Source: JAVVUJ01 sp964582545
GTDB taxonomy: Bacteria > Bacillota > Clostridia > Peptostreptococcales > Anaerovoracaceae
Direction: 5' to 3'
Assembly: GCA_964582545.1 (NCBI GenBank)
Contig: CAZOSB010000001.1
Location: forward strand, 1 to 64,000
DNA: 64,000 bases
In this document: piece by piece, positions 8,876 to 17,019 of the stretch
Layout: the number at the start of each line of letters is the position of its first letter
How positions within the stretch are numbered: the first letter of the stretch is position 1
Translations under genes and position numbers: made by a program
Notes under the pieces: generated by a model
Database searches by the model: none
What the model was told of the DNA's origin: nothing
What the model saw: only the letters and a program-made list of their open reading frames with translations

Positions 8876-10072
8876 ATGTTTATATTGTTTTTCTATTTAT
8901 TAAGATCCAGGGGGCTCAAAGTCTCCTTAAATGAATGGCTGACCCTGATGGAAGCTTTAGACAAGGGGCTTTGCAGCGCCAGCCTCACTGATTTTTATAA
9001 TCTTTGCCGAAATATTTTGGTGAAGAGCGAATCTGATTATGATAAATTTGATATGGCTTTTGCTGAGTATTTTCAAGGGATAGAAAGCCCTGAAGTTTTG
9101 CCCGATGAATTTTGGGATTGGTTGGGAACGGATGTTAAGGTTCGGGATATCAACGACAAGAATATGCTGGATGATTTTGTTTTGGAATTGGAAGAATTGC
9201 AAAAAAGATTGAGGGAGCGTATAGAGGAGCAAAAGGAACGACATGACGGGGGGAATTACTGGATTGGTACGGGAGGTACCTCCACCATGGGGCACAGCGG
9301 TTACCATGAAAGAGGCATTCGAGTGGGGGGAGAAAGTCGCCACAAAAATGCGGTTCAGGTAGCGGGAGAAAGGCACTTTAGAGACTTTCGGCAAGACAAC
9401 ATTTTAGATGCCAGGCAATTTCAGGTAGCCTTCCGAAAGTTGCGGCAATTCTCTTCAAGAGTGGATGCTGCAAAGACGGAGCTTGATATCGACCGCACCA
9501 TAGATGAAACCTGCGACCACGGAGGAATGCTGAAGTTGGTTTATGAGCGACCTAGAAAGAATACGGTAAAGTTATTGATTTTATTTGATTCTGATGGCTC
9601 CATGATGCCTTACAGCAGGTTGTGCAATCAGCTTTTCCATGCAGTGAGTAATGCCAACCACTTTAAGGATTTAAAGATTTTTTATTTTCATAATTGCATT
9701 TACGAACACCTTTATACCACACCCCAGTGTAGGCGAGGGGAGTGGGTGGACACGGAGTGGGTACTTTCAAACCTGAGCAGCGAGTACAAGGTGATCTTTG
9801 TGGGGGACGGAACCATGGCACCCTCAGAGTTGATGAGCAAAGGGGGCAATTGTTACGTTGGGCTTTACAACGAAATCCCCGGTATCGATTGGTTAAAACG
9901 CTTTAAAAACAAGTATAAAAAAAATATATGGTTAAATCCTATACCCACCAGGGATTGGGAATATACCTACGGTGCACCTACCTTATTTAAAATCCGAGAA
10001 ATCTTTCCCATGTTTGAGCTTACAGTGGATGGCATAGAGGCGGGTATTAAGAAGTTATTGGTGAGCAGATAG
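8876..10072 (+). CDS. VWA domain protein, CoxE-like partner of MoxR
   Basis: The 398-aa protein has a helical, charged N-terminal half with an ERIEEQKERHDGGNYW linker, followed by a VWA domain (about 228-395) of the CoxE/YehP-like class found next to MoxR ATPases. The MIDAS motif reads D238-S-D240-G-S242, so the middle serine of canonical DxSxS is aspartate; downstream FVGDGTMAP supplies a further acidic loop. No signal peptide is seen, so it should be cytoplasmic. Its start is one base after the MoxR stop, so the two are almost certainly translated together. Confidence 0.82.
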   Translation: MFILFFYLLRSRGLKVSLNEWLTLMEALDKGLCSASLTDFYNLCRNILVKSESDYDKFDMAFAEYFQGIESPEVLPDEFWDWLGTDVKVRDINDKNMLDDFVLELEELQKRLRERIEEQKERHDGGNYWIGTGGTSTMGHSGYHERGIRVGGESRHKNAVQVAGERHFRDFRQDNILDARQFQVAFRKLRQFSSRVDAAKTELDIDRTIDETCDHGGMLKLVYERPRKNTVKLLILFDSDGSMMPYSRLCNQLFHAVSNANHFKDLKIFYFHNCIYEHLYTTPQCRRGEWVDTEWVLSNLSSEYKVIFVGDGTMAPSELMSKGGNCYVGLYNEIPGIDWLKRFKNKYKKNIWLNPIPTRDWEYTYGAPTLFKIREIFPMFELTVDGIEAGIKKLLVSR

Positions 10073-10091
10073 AGAGAGGATGGTTTGTTTT

Positions 10092-11453
10092 ATGGCGTTG
10101 GGAAAAGATCATCAATTGATTCTGGAACATATTTTAGGTCTAATGGTCATGGACACGGAAGGAAAGTTGGTATATATCAACAGGCAGTGTGCGGACTATA
10201 TTAAGGTAGATCAGGAAAAGTCTATGGATCAAGACATCAATGAAGTTTTCCCGCCCTCTAAAATGAAAGGATTGCTGCACGGTGATAAAAATGTCAATAC
10301 TGAATTTTATTTTTACGATGGCAGAATGAGTGTGAGTGCCCAGTCTCAAATCAGGAGAGACGGGAAGGTTGTGGGCGTTTTAGAGTATGACATTATTCAG
10401 GACATAGATTCATTGGATGAACTGTTGGGTAAATATGCCATATCCCTTAAGGATGAAATGAAATATTACAGAGAACAGTTTCGCAAATTGAGCCTCACCA
10501 AATATTCCATAGACAATATCATGGGCAAGTCCAAGTGCATTCAGGATTTGATTCGACAGATTAAATTTGCCGCTTCCACTAACTCCACCGTAATCATTAC
10601 AGGGGAAACCGGTACGGGTAAGGAACTTGTAGCTCATGCTATACATAATTTAAGCGGCAGAGCTTTCGGAGGATTTATTAAGATCAACGCTGCCAGTTTG
10701 CCGGAGAGTTTGGCGGAATCAGAGTTTTTCGGTTATGATGAAGGAGCTTTTACTGGGGCGAAAAAAGGAGGCAAGAAAGGCAAATTTGAACTGGCCAATG
10801 ACGGAACCTTATTTATTGATGAGATTAACCAAATGTCGTTAAACTTACAGCCCAAAATTCTAAGAGCTTTACAGGAACATGAAATCGACCGAGTAGGTGG
10901 AGAAGAGAGCATCAAGATTAATGCCCGCATCATAGCTGCTACCAATGAAGATTTAGGAAAGTTGGTTAAGGAGGGCAGATTCAGAGAGGACTTGTTTTAT
11001 CGGCTAAATGTGTTTCCTATTCATGTGCCTCCTTTGAGGGAACGCTTGGAGGATTTGCCTGAACTAGTTGCCGCAAGGGTGGAACAACTCAATCAAGAGT
11101 TAGGAAAATCCGTTACCAACATTGATAAAAAGGTTCATAAGCTTTTGCAGAATCACCTATGGCCTGGAAATGTGAGGGAACTTTTCAATATGGTGGAAAA
11201 GGCCATGAACTATGTGGAAGGTCAAACCCTATTACCGGAGCATTTTGACTTTGTGGGACATGTAAATAGGATTGAGCTAGAGGAAATCGCAACTATGGAA
11301 AAACCCATAGATGTTATTAAAAATCAAGCTGAAAAGCAACTGATTATCCAAGTGTTGGAAATGTTTGAGGGCAATAAAACAAAGGCTGCCAACTATTTAA
11401 AAATACCTAGACCTTTGTTATATCAAAAGATTAAAAGATTAAATATCATATAA
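10092..11453 (+). CDS. sigma54-dependent transcriptional activator with PAS domain
   Basis: An N-terminal PAS-like sensor (about residues 1-110) is followed by a sigma54-interaction AAA+ domain with Walker A GETGTGKE, the sigma54-contact motif GAFTGA, Walker B GTLFIDEIN and arginine-rich sensor 2 WPGNVREL. A Fis-type helix-turn-helix ends the protein (NKTKAANYLKIPRPLLYQKIKRL). The start could also be ATG 10080; I prefer 10092 because GAGAGG sits directly against the upstream ATG. It likely senses a metabolite of the cluster and drives the sigma54 promoter at 11646-11660 just downstream, where two repeated candidate enhancer sites lie. Confidence 0.9.
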   Translation: MALGKDHQLILEHILGLMVMDTEGKLVYINRQCADYIKVDQEKSMDQDINEVFPPSKMKGLLHGDKNVNTEFYFYDGRMSVSAQSQIRRDGKVVGVLEYDIIQDIDSLDELLGKYAISLKDEMKYYREQFRKLSLTKYSIDNIMGKSKCIQDLIRQIKFAASTNSTVIITGETGTGKELVAHAIHNLSGRAFGGFIKINAASLPESLAESEFFGYDEGAFTGAKKGGKKGKFELANDGTLFIDEINQMSLNLQPKILRALQEHEIDRVGGEESIKINARIIAATNEDLGKLVKEGRFREDLFYRLNVFPIHVPPLRERLEDLPELVAARVEQLNQELGKSVTNIDKKVHKLLQNHLWPGNVRELFNMVEKAMNYVEGQTLLPEHFDFVGHVNRIELEEIATMEKPIDVIKNQAEKQLIIQVLEMFEGNKTKAANYLKIPRPLLYQKIKRLNII

Positions 11454-11487
11454 ATTATACATTTTTCTTATCAGACTTTATGAATCA

Positions 11488-11507
11488 AGTGTAAGTTTGT
11501 AATTACA
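11488..11507 (+). promoter_or_regulatory. candidate enhancer (upstream activating) site 1
   Basis: AGTGTAAGT followed by TTGTAATTACA; the part TTTGTAATTACAAA (11496-11509) is a perfect 14-bp palindrome. A second copy sharing AGTGTAAGT and AATTACA lies 86 bases downstream. Position about 140-160 bases before the sigma54 promoter fits an activator-binding site. Confidence 0.5.
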
Positions 11508-11573
11508 AATGTAAGTATATAATAACGGGGAATAAAGGCAAATATCACTTAATTGTTAGAATTTTCCTATGAT

Positions 11574-11593
11574 AGTGTAAGTGTTAAATTACA
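11574..11593 (+). promoter_or_regulatory. candidate enhancer (upstream activating) site 2
   Basis: AGTGTAAGT followed by GTTAAATTACA, matching site 1 at 16 of 20 positions. It lies about 55-70 bases before the -24 box of the sigma54 promoter. Binding by the adjacent PAS/Fis-type activator is inferred. Confidence 0.45.
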
Positions 11594-11614
11594 TTATTCT
11601 TTTTTTGAACAGTA

Positions 11615-11646
11615 AAAAAGCTTGAAAATTCAGGCTTTTTATTTTT
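11615..11646 (+). terminator. intrinsic terminator of the activator gene
   Basis: AAAAAGCTTGAA pairs with TTCAGGCTTTTT (one T-G) and is followed by ATTTTT. The T tract runs directly into the TGGCA of the downstream sigma54 promoter. Confidence 0.75.
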
Positions 11647-11660
11647 GGCATGGTTATTGC
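11646..11660 (+). promoter_or_regulatory. sigma54 (-24/-12) promoter for the transporter-amidohydrolase operon
   Basis: TGGCATGGTTATTGC has GG at 11647-11648 and GC at 11659-11660 with exactly ten bases between, matching the TGGCAC-N5-TTGC consensus closely. Predicted start is near 11672, about 60 bases before the transporter ATG. Confidence 0.85.
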
Positions 11661-11734
11661 TCTTACTAAAGTGACTATTAAGAAAGGAGATTGTTAAAAC
11701 ATAATTCTTTGAAGTTTAAAAGTAGGAGGAAGAT

Positions 11735-13102
11735 ATGGATGCAGTTACAGCAGTAGAAACCTATGGAATCATCAGTTTGTTGCCCGTTGTAGTGGTTATT
11801 ACATCTGCCATCATTACCAAAAGAGCCTTGGAATCCTTGGTCCTTGGAACATTTGTAGGAGCAATCATCTTAGCTAAGGGAGCATTTTGGGGTACCTGGT
11901 TTGACTATACCTTGGCGGAAATTGGCAATTCGGCCTATTACATAATCATGTTTGGCATGTTTGGAGCTTTGATTAGAATTTTGGATCAGTCCGGAGCGGC
12001 CATGGGGTTTTCCGACATTGGTGCCAAGTTAGCGGACACAAGAAAAAAGACCATGATTTTCACATGGATTTTAGGAATTATTATATTTGTAGAAGATTAT
12101 TTAAACGCACTGGGTGTAGGTGTGGCTATGCAGACATTGACGGATAAATGGAAGATTTCTAGAGAATACTTGGCCTTTATCGTCAACTCCACTGGTGCTG
12201 CCGTCTGCATACTGGTGCCATTCTCTTCTTGGGGGGTGCTTTATGCATCTCAGATAGAAAAAACCGAAGCCTTGGAGATCTCAGGATTTAATGCCTATGT
12301 CAATTCTATTCCTTTTATGCTTTACGCTTGGATTGCGGTGGTGGTGGTTCCACTTTTTGTACTGGGGGTTATTCCACTATTTGGTCCCATGAAAGCGGCT
12401 GAGGAAAGAGCTCAGACCACAGGTAAGGTGTTCCCTGAATATCATTATCAAGGTGAAAATGTAGAGGGATTAGAGGAGAAAAAGGCATCGAGCGCATGGA
12501 ACTTCATTGTCCCTATGTTGGTTTTGGTTGCAGCTGCCATCTATACAGAGGACATTGTGCTTGCTGTAATCTTGGCTGTTGTGATATGCTTTGTCATGAT
12601 GTTCCCTCAAAAGATACTTACTTTGGGAGGCTTTTGCGATTCCATTGTAGAGGGCTTTAAGGATATGCTTTATGTAACCATGTTGGTGCTTGCGGCCTTT
12701 ATCTTGCAAGGATTTAACGATGCATTGGGATTAACACCTTACGTTATCGAAAGTGTGGAACCGATTTTAAGCCCCGCTTTATTCCCGGTAGTTACTTTCT
12801 TGGTGGTGGGGGCACTTGCATTTTGTACCGGAAGCTTCTGGGGTGTAGCTGCAATTTCATTCCCCATTATTCTTCCTTTGGCATTGGCGTTAAACGTAAA
12901 CCCATTTGTAGCAATCGGTGCTGTGGCAGCCGCTACTTCTTTTGGAAGTCATGCTTGCTTCTACAGTGATGCTGTAACCGTAACTTGTGCAGCAACAGGA
13001 TTAAAAAATATGGACTATGCCAAAACCTCACTGCCGCTTATAGGCGTACCTTTAGCTTTAGGGGTCGTTGCATATTTGATTCTCGGATTTGTGATGGCAT
13101 AA
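11735..13102 (+). CDS. NhaC-family transporter (Na+/H+ antiporter-like)
   Basis: A 455-aa integral membrane protein with about eleven to twelve hydrophobic segments and the NhaC/antiporter-like family features GTFVGA in the first helices and ATSFGSHACFYSDAVTV near the end. The family contains Na+/H+ antiporters and exchangers for organic substrates. Placement under a sigma54 promoter, with an amidohydrolase downstream and D-serine dehydratase upstream, suggests it imports or exchanges the amide/amino-acid substrate rather than serving pH balance. AGGAGGAAG precedes the ATG. Confidence 0.82.
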   Translation: MDAVTAVETYGIISLLPVVVVITSAIITKRALESLVLGTFVGAIILAKGAFWGTWFDYTLAEIGNSAYYIIMFGMFGALIRILDQSGAAMGFSDIGAKLADTRKKTMIFTWILGIIIFVEDYLNALGVGVAMQTLTDKWKISREYLAFIVNSTGAAVCILVPFSSWGVLYASQIEKTEALEISGFNAYVNSIPFMLYAWIAVVVVPLFVLGVIPLFGPMKAAEERAQTTGKVFPEYHYQGENVEGLEEKKASSAWNFIVPMLVLVAAAIYTEDIVLAVILAVVICFVMMFPQKILTLGGFCDSIVEGFKDMLYVTMLVLAAFILQGFNDALGLTPYVIESVEPILSPALFPVVTFLVVGALAFCTGSFWGVAAISFPIILPLALALNVNPFVAIGAVAAATSFGSHACFYSDAVTVTCAATGLKNMDYAKTSLPLIGVPLALGVVAYLILGFVMA

Positions 13103-13105
13103 CTT

Positions 13106-13150
13106 ATATTAATCTAAATTAGAAACGTGGTTTTTAATTTAGATTAATAT
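13106..13150 (+). repeat. 21-bp stem hairpin between transporter and amidohydrolase genes
   Basis: The left arm 13106-13126 (ATATTAATCTAAATTAGAAAC) and right arm 13130-13150 pair over 21 positions with a single G-T wobble around the loop GTG. There is no T tract after it. Position between two genes of one operon suggests an mRNA stability or differential-expression element. The core GAAAC-GTG-GTTTT recurs at 45695-45720. Confidence 0.7.
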
Positions 13151-13176
13151 TCACATGTGATGAAAGGAGCCGAATA

Positions 13177-14793
13177 ATGAAGGCAGACATGATTATCGTA
13201 GGAAAAACCATCTTTGATAGCGTACAAGAGCGACCTTTTGAAGGTTATGTTGCTATTAAGGACAACAAAATATTGGAAGTTGGAAAGGGTCAGACCTATG
13301 AACACCTTTATGATGAACATACCGTAGTTAGAGACTATGCCAATCAAACGGTGATGGCAGGTTTCCACGACAGTCATACCCATCTTTTGATGGCGGGCAT
13401 GTTTAAGACCTATGTGAACTTGGCGGATGCCCGTTCAGAGGAAGAAACAGCGATCATGGTGCAAAAATCAGCAGAGAAAAATCCGAAAAAAGAGGGATGG
13501 GTCATCGGATTTAGTTGGTATCATGTGTTTTGGGACAATAAGCAACTACCGAGAAAAGAAACCTTGGACAGGTATTTCCCTGATCGTCCCGTTTGCTTGA
13601 TCAATGCCGAGGCCCATGGTGCTTGGGTAAACAGTAAAGCCTTAGCCATTGCTGGCATCACAGATCGGACCCCCGATCCTATGGGAGGGGAGATTCAGCG
13701 GGATGAAAAGGGAGAAGCCACAGGATTTCTCTATGAATCAGCTGTAGGTTTGGTGGGGAAATACGCATTTGCCTTTACCAAGGAAGAGGAAAAAACGATT
13801 ATTCAGTCCTTCTTGAAGGGTGCTGCAGAATATGGAATTACCGCTGTCAACGATGTGCAACCATATTTCCACGGAAATATGGGGGACTTGAGCGTTTACA
13901 GTGAGATGGATAAAAGCGGTGAATTGACGGTAAGGGTACATGTAGCTCCCGACCTTTTGGGAAACTTGGATGAGGTGGAAAAATGGAGAGAACAGTATAC
14001 CTCAGACAAGCTAAAGGTGGATATGCTAAAGCAATTTTTGGATGGGGTTTGTACCACTCACACAGCTTTGGTTTTGGAAGAATATGAGGATGCACCCGGA
14101 AACATGGGCATTGCCCTCACAGATAACCAAGCCATAAAAGATGCCATACCGGAAGCTCACAAAAGAGGATTTTCTGTAAAACTTCATTCCTGTGGGGATC
14201 AATCCGCAAGGATGGCTTTAGATTTTTATGAAAATGCTATTCGCATACATGGAAAGAACCAATGCCGCCATGCCATTGAACACATTGAAATGCTTTCTCA
14301 GGAGGATTTACCCAGGTTCAAGGAGCTGGGAGTTATACCCTCGGTTCAGCCGGAGCATTTAGCTTTAACTCAAAAATTTGAAGAAAATCCATATCCTGTG
14401 GTGCTCGGTAAAGATCGAGCCAATAGGGCTTGGCCCAACAAGTCTCTATATGATACTGCTGGCGTTTTGGCAATAGGAAGCGATTGCCCCGTAGTCGATA
14501 ATAACCCATTTTTGGAAATTTATAGGGGAACGACTCGACTTCATAACGATGGAGAGCCTAAAGGTGGATGGAATCCCAAGGAAAGACTTTCCCTATATGA
14601 GGTTTTGAGAAGCTACACCTATGGTTCTGCATACGGAGTAAGGCGAGAGCAGGAACTTGGCACCTTAGAAGCCGGTAAATTTGCAGATGTGATAGTGCTG
14701 GACAGAGATTTATTTCAAGTGACCATGGATGAGGTCAAAGAGGCCAAGGTAGTATTGACCATCATGGATGGAAAGGTGGTCTTTGAACGATAA
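13177..14793 (+). CDS. YtcJ-like amidohydrolase (amidohydrolase 3 family)
   Basis: The 538-aa length and layout match YtcJ-type metal-dependent hydrolases: a small beta-sandwich N terminus, DSHTH with metal ligands H67 and H69, a helix-rich insertion (DARSEEETAIMV), LHSCGD and HAIEH histidines in the barrel, and IGSDCPV carrying the catalytic Asp, then a C-terminal beta-sandwich with GTLEAGKFADVIVLD. The family hydrolyses N-acyl or cyclic amides; the substrate is not evident. GAAAGGAG precedes the ATG. With D-serine dehydratase in the same neighbourhood, an N-substituted D-amino acid is one possible substrate (inference). Confidence 0.85.
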   Translation: MKADMIIVGKTIFDSVQERPFEGYVAIKDNKILEVGKGQTYEHLYDEHTVVRDYANQTVMAGFHDSHTHLLMAGMFKTYVNLADARSEEETAIMVQKSAEKNPKKEGWVIGFSWYHVFWDNKQLPRKETLDRYFPDRPVCLINAEAHGAWVNSKALAIAGITDRTPDPMGGEIQRDEKGEATGFLYESAVGLVGKYAFAFTKEEEKTIIQSFLKGAAEYGITAVNDVQPYFHGNMGDLSVYSEMDKSGELTVRVHVAPDLLGNLDEVEKWREQYTSDKLKVDMLKQFLDGVCTTHTALVLEEYEDAPGNMGIALTDNQAIKDAIPEAHKRGFSVKLHSCGDQSARMALDFYENAIRIHGKNQCRHAIEHIEMLSQEDLPRFKELGVIPSVQPEHLALTQKFEENPYPVVLGKDRANRAWPNKSLYDTAGVLAIGSDCPVVDNNPFLEIYRGTTRLHNDGEPKGGWNPKERLSLYEVLRSYTYGSAYGVRREQELGTLEAGKFADVIVLDRDLFQVTMDEVKEAKVVLTIMDGKVVFER

Positions 14794-14820
14794 ATGTAAA
14801 ATTAATATTGGCTAACATAA

Positions 14821-14860
14821 TTAAAAGCGTAAGAATCCTGAATGGCTCTTACGCTTTTAA
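14821..14860. terminator. bidirectional terminator between amidohydrolase and lexA
   Basis: TTAAAAGCGTAAGA (14821-14834) pairs perfectly over 14 bases with TCTTACGCTTTTAA (14847-14860). With T/A tracts on both sides it can serve both convergent genes. Confidence 0.8.
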
Positions 14861-14870
14861 TAAAAGATCT

Positions 14871-15512
14871 TTAAAAATATCGGAATACACCCTTCACCAG
14901 TCCTAAGATTTTGACGTCAGAAACGATGATAGGGCTCATGGATTGGTTTTCCGGCTGTAACCTAATATGATTTTTTTCTTTATAAAAGGTCTTTACCGTG
15001 GCCTCACTTTCAAAGCCATCCACCATAGCTACCACCATATCTCCGTTCTTTGCCTCGCTTTGCTGTTGAACCAAAATATAATCTCCATCGAAAATTCCGG
15101 CTTCAATCATGCTTTCCCCCCTGACGGTCAGCATAAAGTTGTTGCCCTTTGAAAGAAAGCGGGATGGAACGGGGAAGGTGTCTTCTATATTTTCTTCTGC
15201 CAGGATAGGAGTTCCGGCGGCAATGCGTCCTACAACAGGAATATCTACAACATCTGTTCTTTCTAAGTCCTGAACGGGGTGGGAACGAGCGTTTGTTTCC
15301 GAATCCACCAACATAAGGGCTCGGGGTTTGGATGGGTCTTTTTTAATGAATCCCTTTTTTTCGAGATTTTCCAAATCCTTGTGAACGGTGGAAGTGGACT
15401 TGATATTTAAGGCGGAGCATATCTCCCTGACGGTGGGGGGATAACCTTTCTTTTTCACTTCATCCAGCATAAAGAGGAAAATTTTATTTTCACGATCCTT
15501 CAAAGCATTCAT
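14871..15512 (-). CDS. lexA: LexA SOS repressor
   Basis: The 213-aa protein has the LexA layout: winged helix DNA-binding domain (PPTVREICSALNIKSTSTVHKDL), self-cleavage site A99-G100 in GRIAAGTPI, catalytic S134 (RGESMIEAGI) and K174 (EATVKTFYK). It represses DNA-damage genes and self-cleaves on RecA filaments. I chose ATG 15512, behind GAGGTAATTCAT; an in-frame extension to 15623 lacks family similarity and would cover the operator region. The gene is downstream of proA on the same strand but has its own upstream repeats. Confidence 0.95.
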   Translation of the reverse strand: MNALKDRENKIFLFMLDEVKKKGYPPTVREICSALNIKSTSTVHKDLENLEKKGFIKKDPSKPRALMLVDSETNARSHPVQDLERTDVVDIPVVGRIAAGTPILAEENIEDTFPVPSRFLSKGNNFMLTVRGESMIEAGIFDGDYILVQQQSEAKNGDMVVAMVDGFESEATVKTFYKEKNHIRLQPENQSMSPIIVSDVKILGLVKGVFRYF

Positions 15513-15582
15513 ATGAATTACCTCACTTTCTTCGAGGGAGTTAAAGTTAAATTTTGAATTAATTTTAACATAACTTAAACAA

Positions 15583-15638
15583 AAAGTAAACAAATGTTCC
15601 GAAATTTTGTTTATTTTTTCCAAAACTTTGTTTACTTT
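15583..15638 (-). promoter_or_regulatory. lexA control region with candidate LexA box
   Basis: A perfect 12-bp inverted repeat, AAAGTAAACAAA (15583-15594) and TTTGTTTACTTT (15627-15638), brackets the region. Read on the minus strand, GGAACATTTGTTTA (within 15586-15600) differs from the Gram-positive LexA consensus CGAACRNRYGTTYC at only three positions. Autoregulation is expected for lexA. Confidence 0.5.
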
Positions 15639-15726
15639 AATAAGTGCAGTAAATAGAGGCTATTGAATAACTCTAAGGAGTCAGTTGAATAGATAAAATG
15701 CAATTTAAGCGTTATTAATTCAAAAA

Positions 15727-17019
15727 TTATACGTTTAAATCCTTAAAGTGGAACTGTTTAGTTCCCTCAGCATAATCCTTCACCGTATGCCCGTTGCCGG
15801 AAAGCTTATATTTATAAGTTACCAATCCATCTAACCCAACGGGTCCGCGAGCATGCAGCTTTCCTGTGCTGATCCCTACCTCTGCACCGAATCCATACCG
15901 GAAACCATCTGCAAATCGAGTAGAGCAATTGTGATAAACTCCGGCAGAATCCACCAACAGCATAAACTTTTGAATGTTTTCTTCTCTTTCAGATAATATA
16001 CAATCCGTATGGTGTGATCCGAAGTCATTGATGTGGCTGATAGCCTCGTCTAAGCTGTCTACCACCCTTACGTTCAGTACATAGTCCAGATACTCTGTCC
16101 CATAATCTTCTTCCTTTGCAGCATCACAAGAGATTAAGGCTTGCGTTTTTTTGCACCCTTTTATTTTCACGGGCGTATTTCCTTGATCAAAAGCAGTTTT
16201 TAATTGGGGTAACAAAGTAGGTGCTGTGTCACTGTGAACAAGAAGTGTTTCTGCAGTATTGCAGGCAGCTACATATTGGGTTTTAGCGTCGATGATAATC
16301 TCGATGGACTTTTCCAACTCTGCACTTTCATCTGCATAAATATGGCATACCCCGTCTGCATGACCCATGACAGGTATCTTAGAATTTTCCATAATATATT
16401 GAACAAATTCGTTGGAGCCTCGAGGAATCAATAGGTCTATGTATTCATCATATTTTAAAAGCTCCTGAATTTCAGAACGGTTTTCCACTAAGGTTAAAAA
16501 CCCTTCAGGCATACCCGCCTGTAAACCGCTTTCATAGATTACATGATATAACGTGCGATTGGTGTTGAATCCCTCCCTACCACCTTTCAGAATGGAGCAA
16601 TTTCCACTTTTGATGCAGAGAGAAGCAATCTGTATAAGGGCATCTGGTCTTGATTCAAAGATGACACCGATGACTCCTATGGGGCAGGTTATCTTTTCCA
16701 AATGTAACGTTGTATCCAATTGGCGAGACAACAAGGTTTTAAACAAAGGATCTTCCAAGGAGATGAGACTGTTTAGACCGTCCAAGGCGTCCCTTAATTT
16801 TTCTTCGCCGAAAAGCAATCTCTTTACGATGGGGGCGGCAAGATTTTCTGAAAGAGCTTTATCCATATCCGCTTTATTTGCTTTAAAAATTTTTTCTTTA
16901 TTTGCTTCCAAGTCTTTCACGATGTTAGCTAAGGCTTTATTTCTGATATCTGAGGAAAGGGATGCAGTCAAATGACTGTCTGACTTTACCTTTTGTAACA
17001 AATCTTTAAAACTATTCAT
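15727..17019 (-). CDS. proA: gamma-glutamyl phosphate reductase
   Basis: The 430-aa ProA converts gamma-glutamyl phosphate to glutamate semialdehyde with NADPH in proline synthesis. Family features include GVIGVIFESRPDALIQIASLC, LKGGREGFNTN, and the C-terminal FADGFRYGFGAEVGISTGKLHARGP with the nearby ASTRF-type loop; the catalytic Cys is in VAACNTAETLL. It overlaps the upstream metallophosphoesterase gene by eight bases. proB and proC lie separately on the plus strand at 19.6-21.2 kb. Confidence 0.95.
   Translation of the reverse strand: MNSFKDLLQKVKSDSHLTASLSSDIRNKALANIVKDLEANKEKIFKANKADMDKALSENLAAPIVKRLLFGEEKLRDALDGLNSLISLEDPLFKTLLSRQLDTTLHLEKITCPIGVIGVIFESRPDALIQIASLCIKSGNCSILKGGREGFNTNRTLYHVIYESGLQAGMPEGFLTLVENRSEIQELLKYDEYIDLLIPRGSNEFVQYIMENSKIPVMGHADGVCHIYADESAELEKSIEIIIDAKTQYVAACNTAETLLVHSDTAPTLLPQLKTAFDQGNTPVKIKGCKKTQALISCDAAKEEDYGTEYLDYVLNVRVVDSLDEAISHINDFGSHHTDCILSEREENIQKFMLLVDSAGVYHNCSTRFADGFRYGFGAEVGISTGKLHARGPVGLDGLVTYKYKLSGNGHTVKDYAEGTKQFHFKDLNV

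Noticed and set aside
8957..9394. 145-codon minus-strand ORF within the VWA gene
   Set aside because: Antisense shadow of a gene with clear family features; composition is unlike a real protein.
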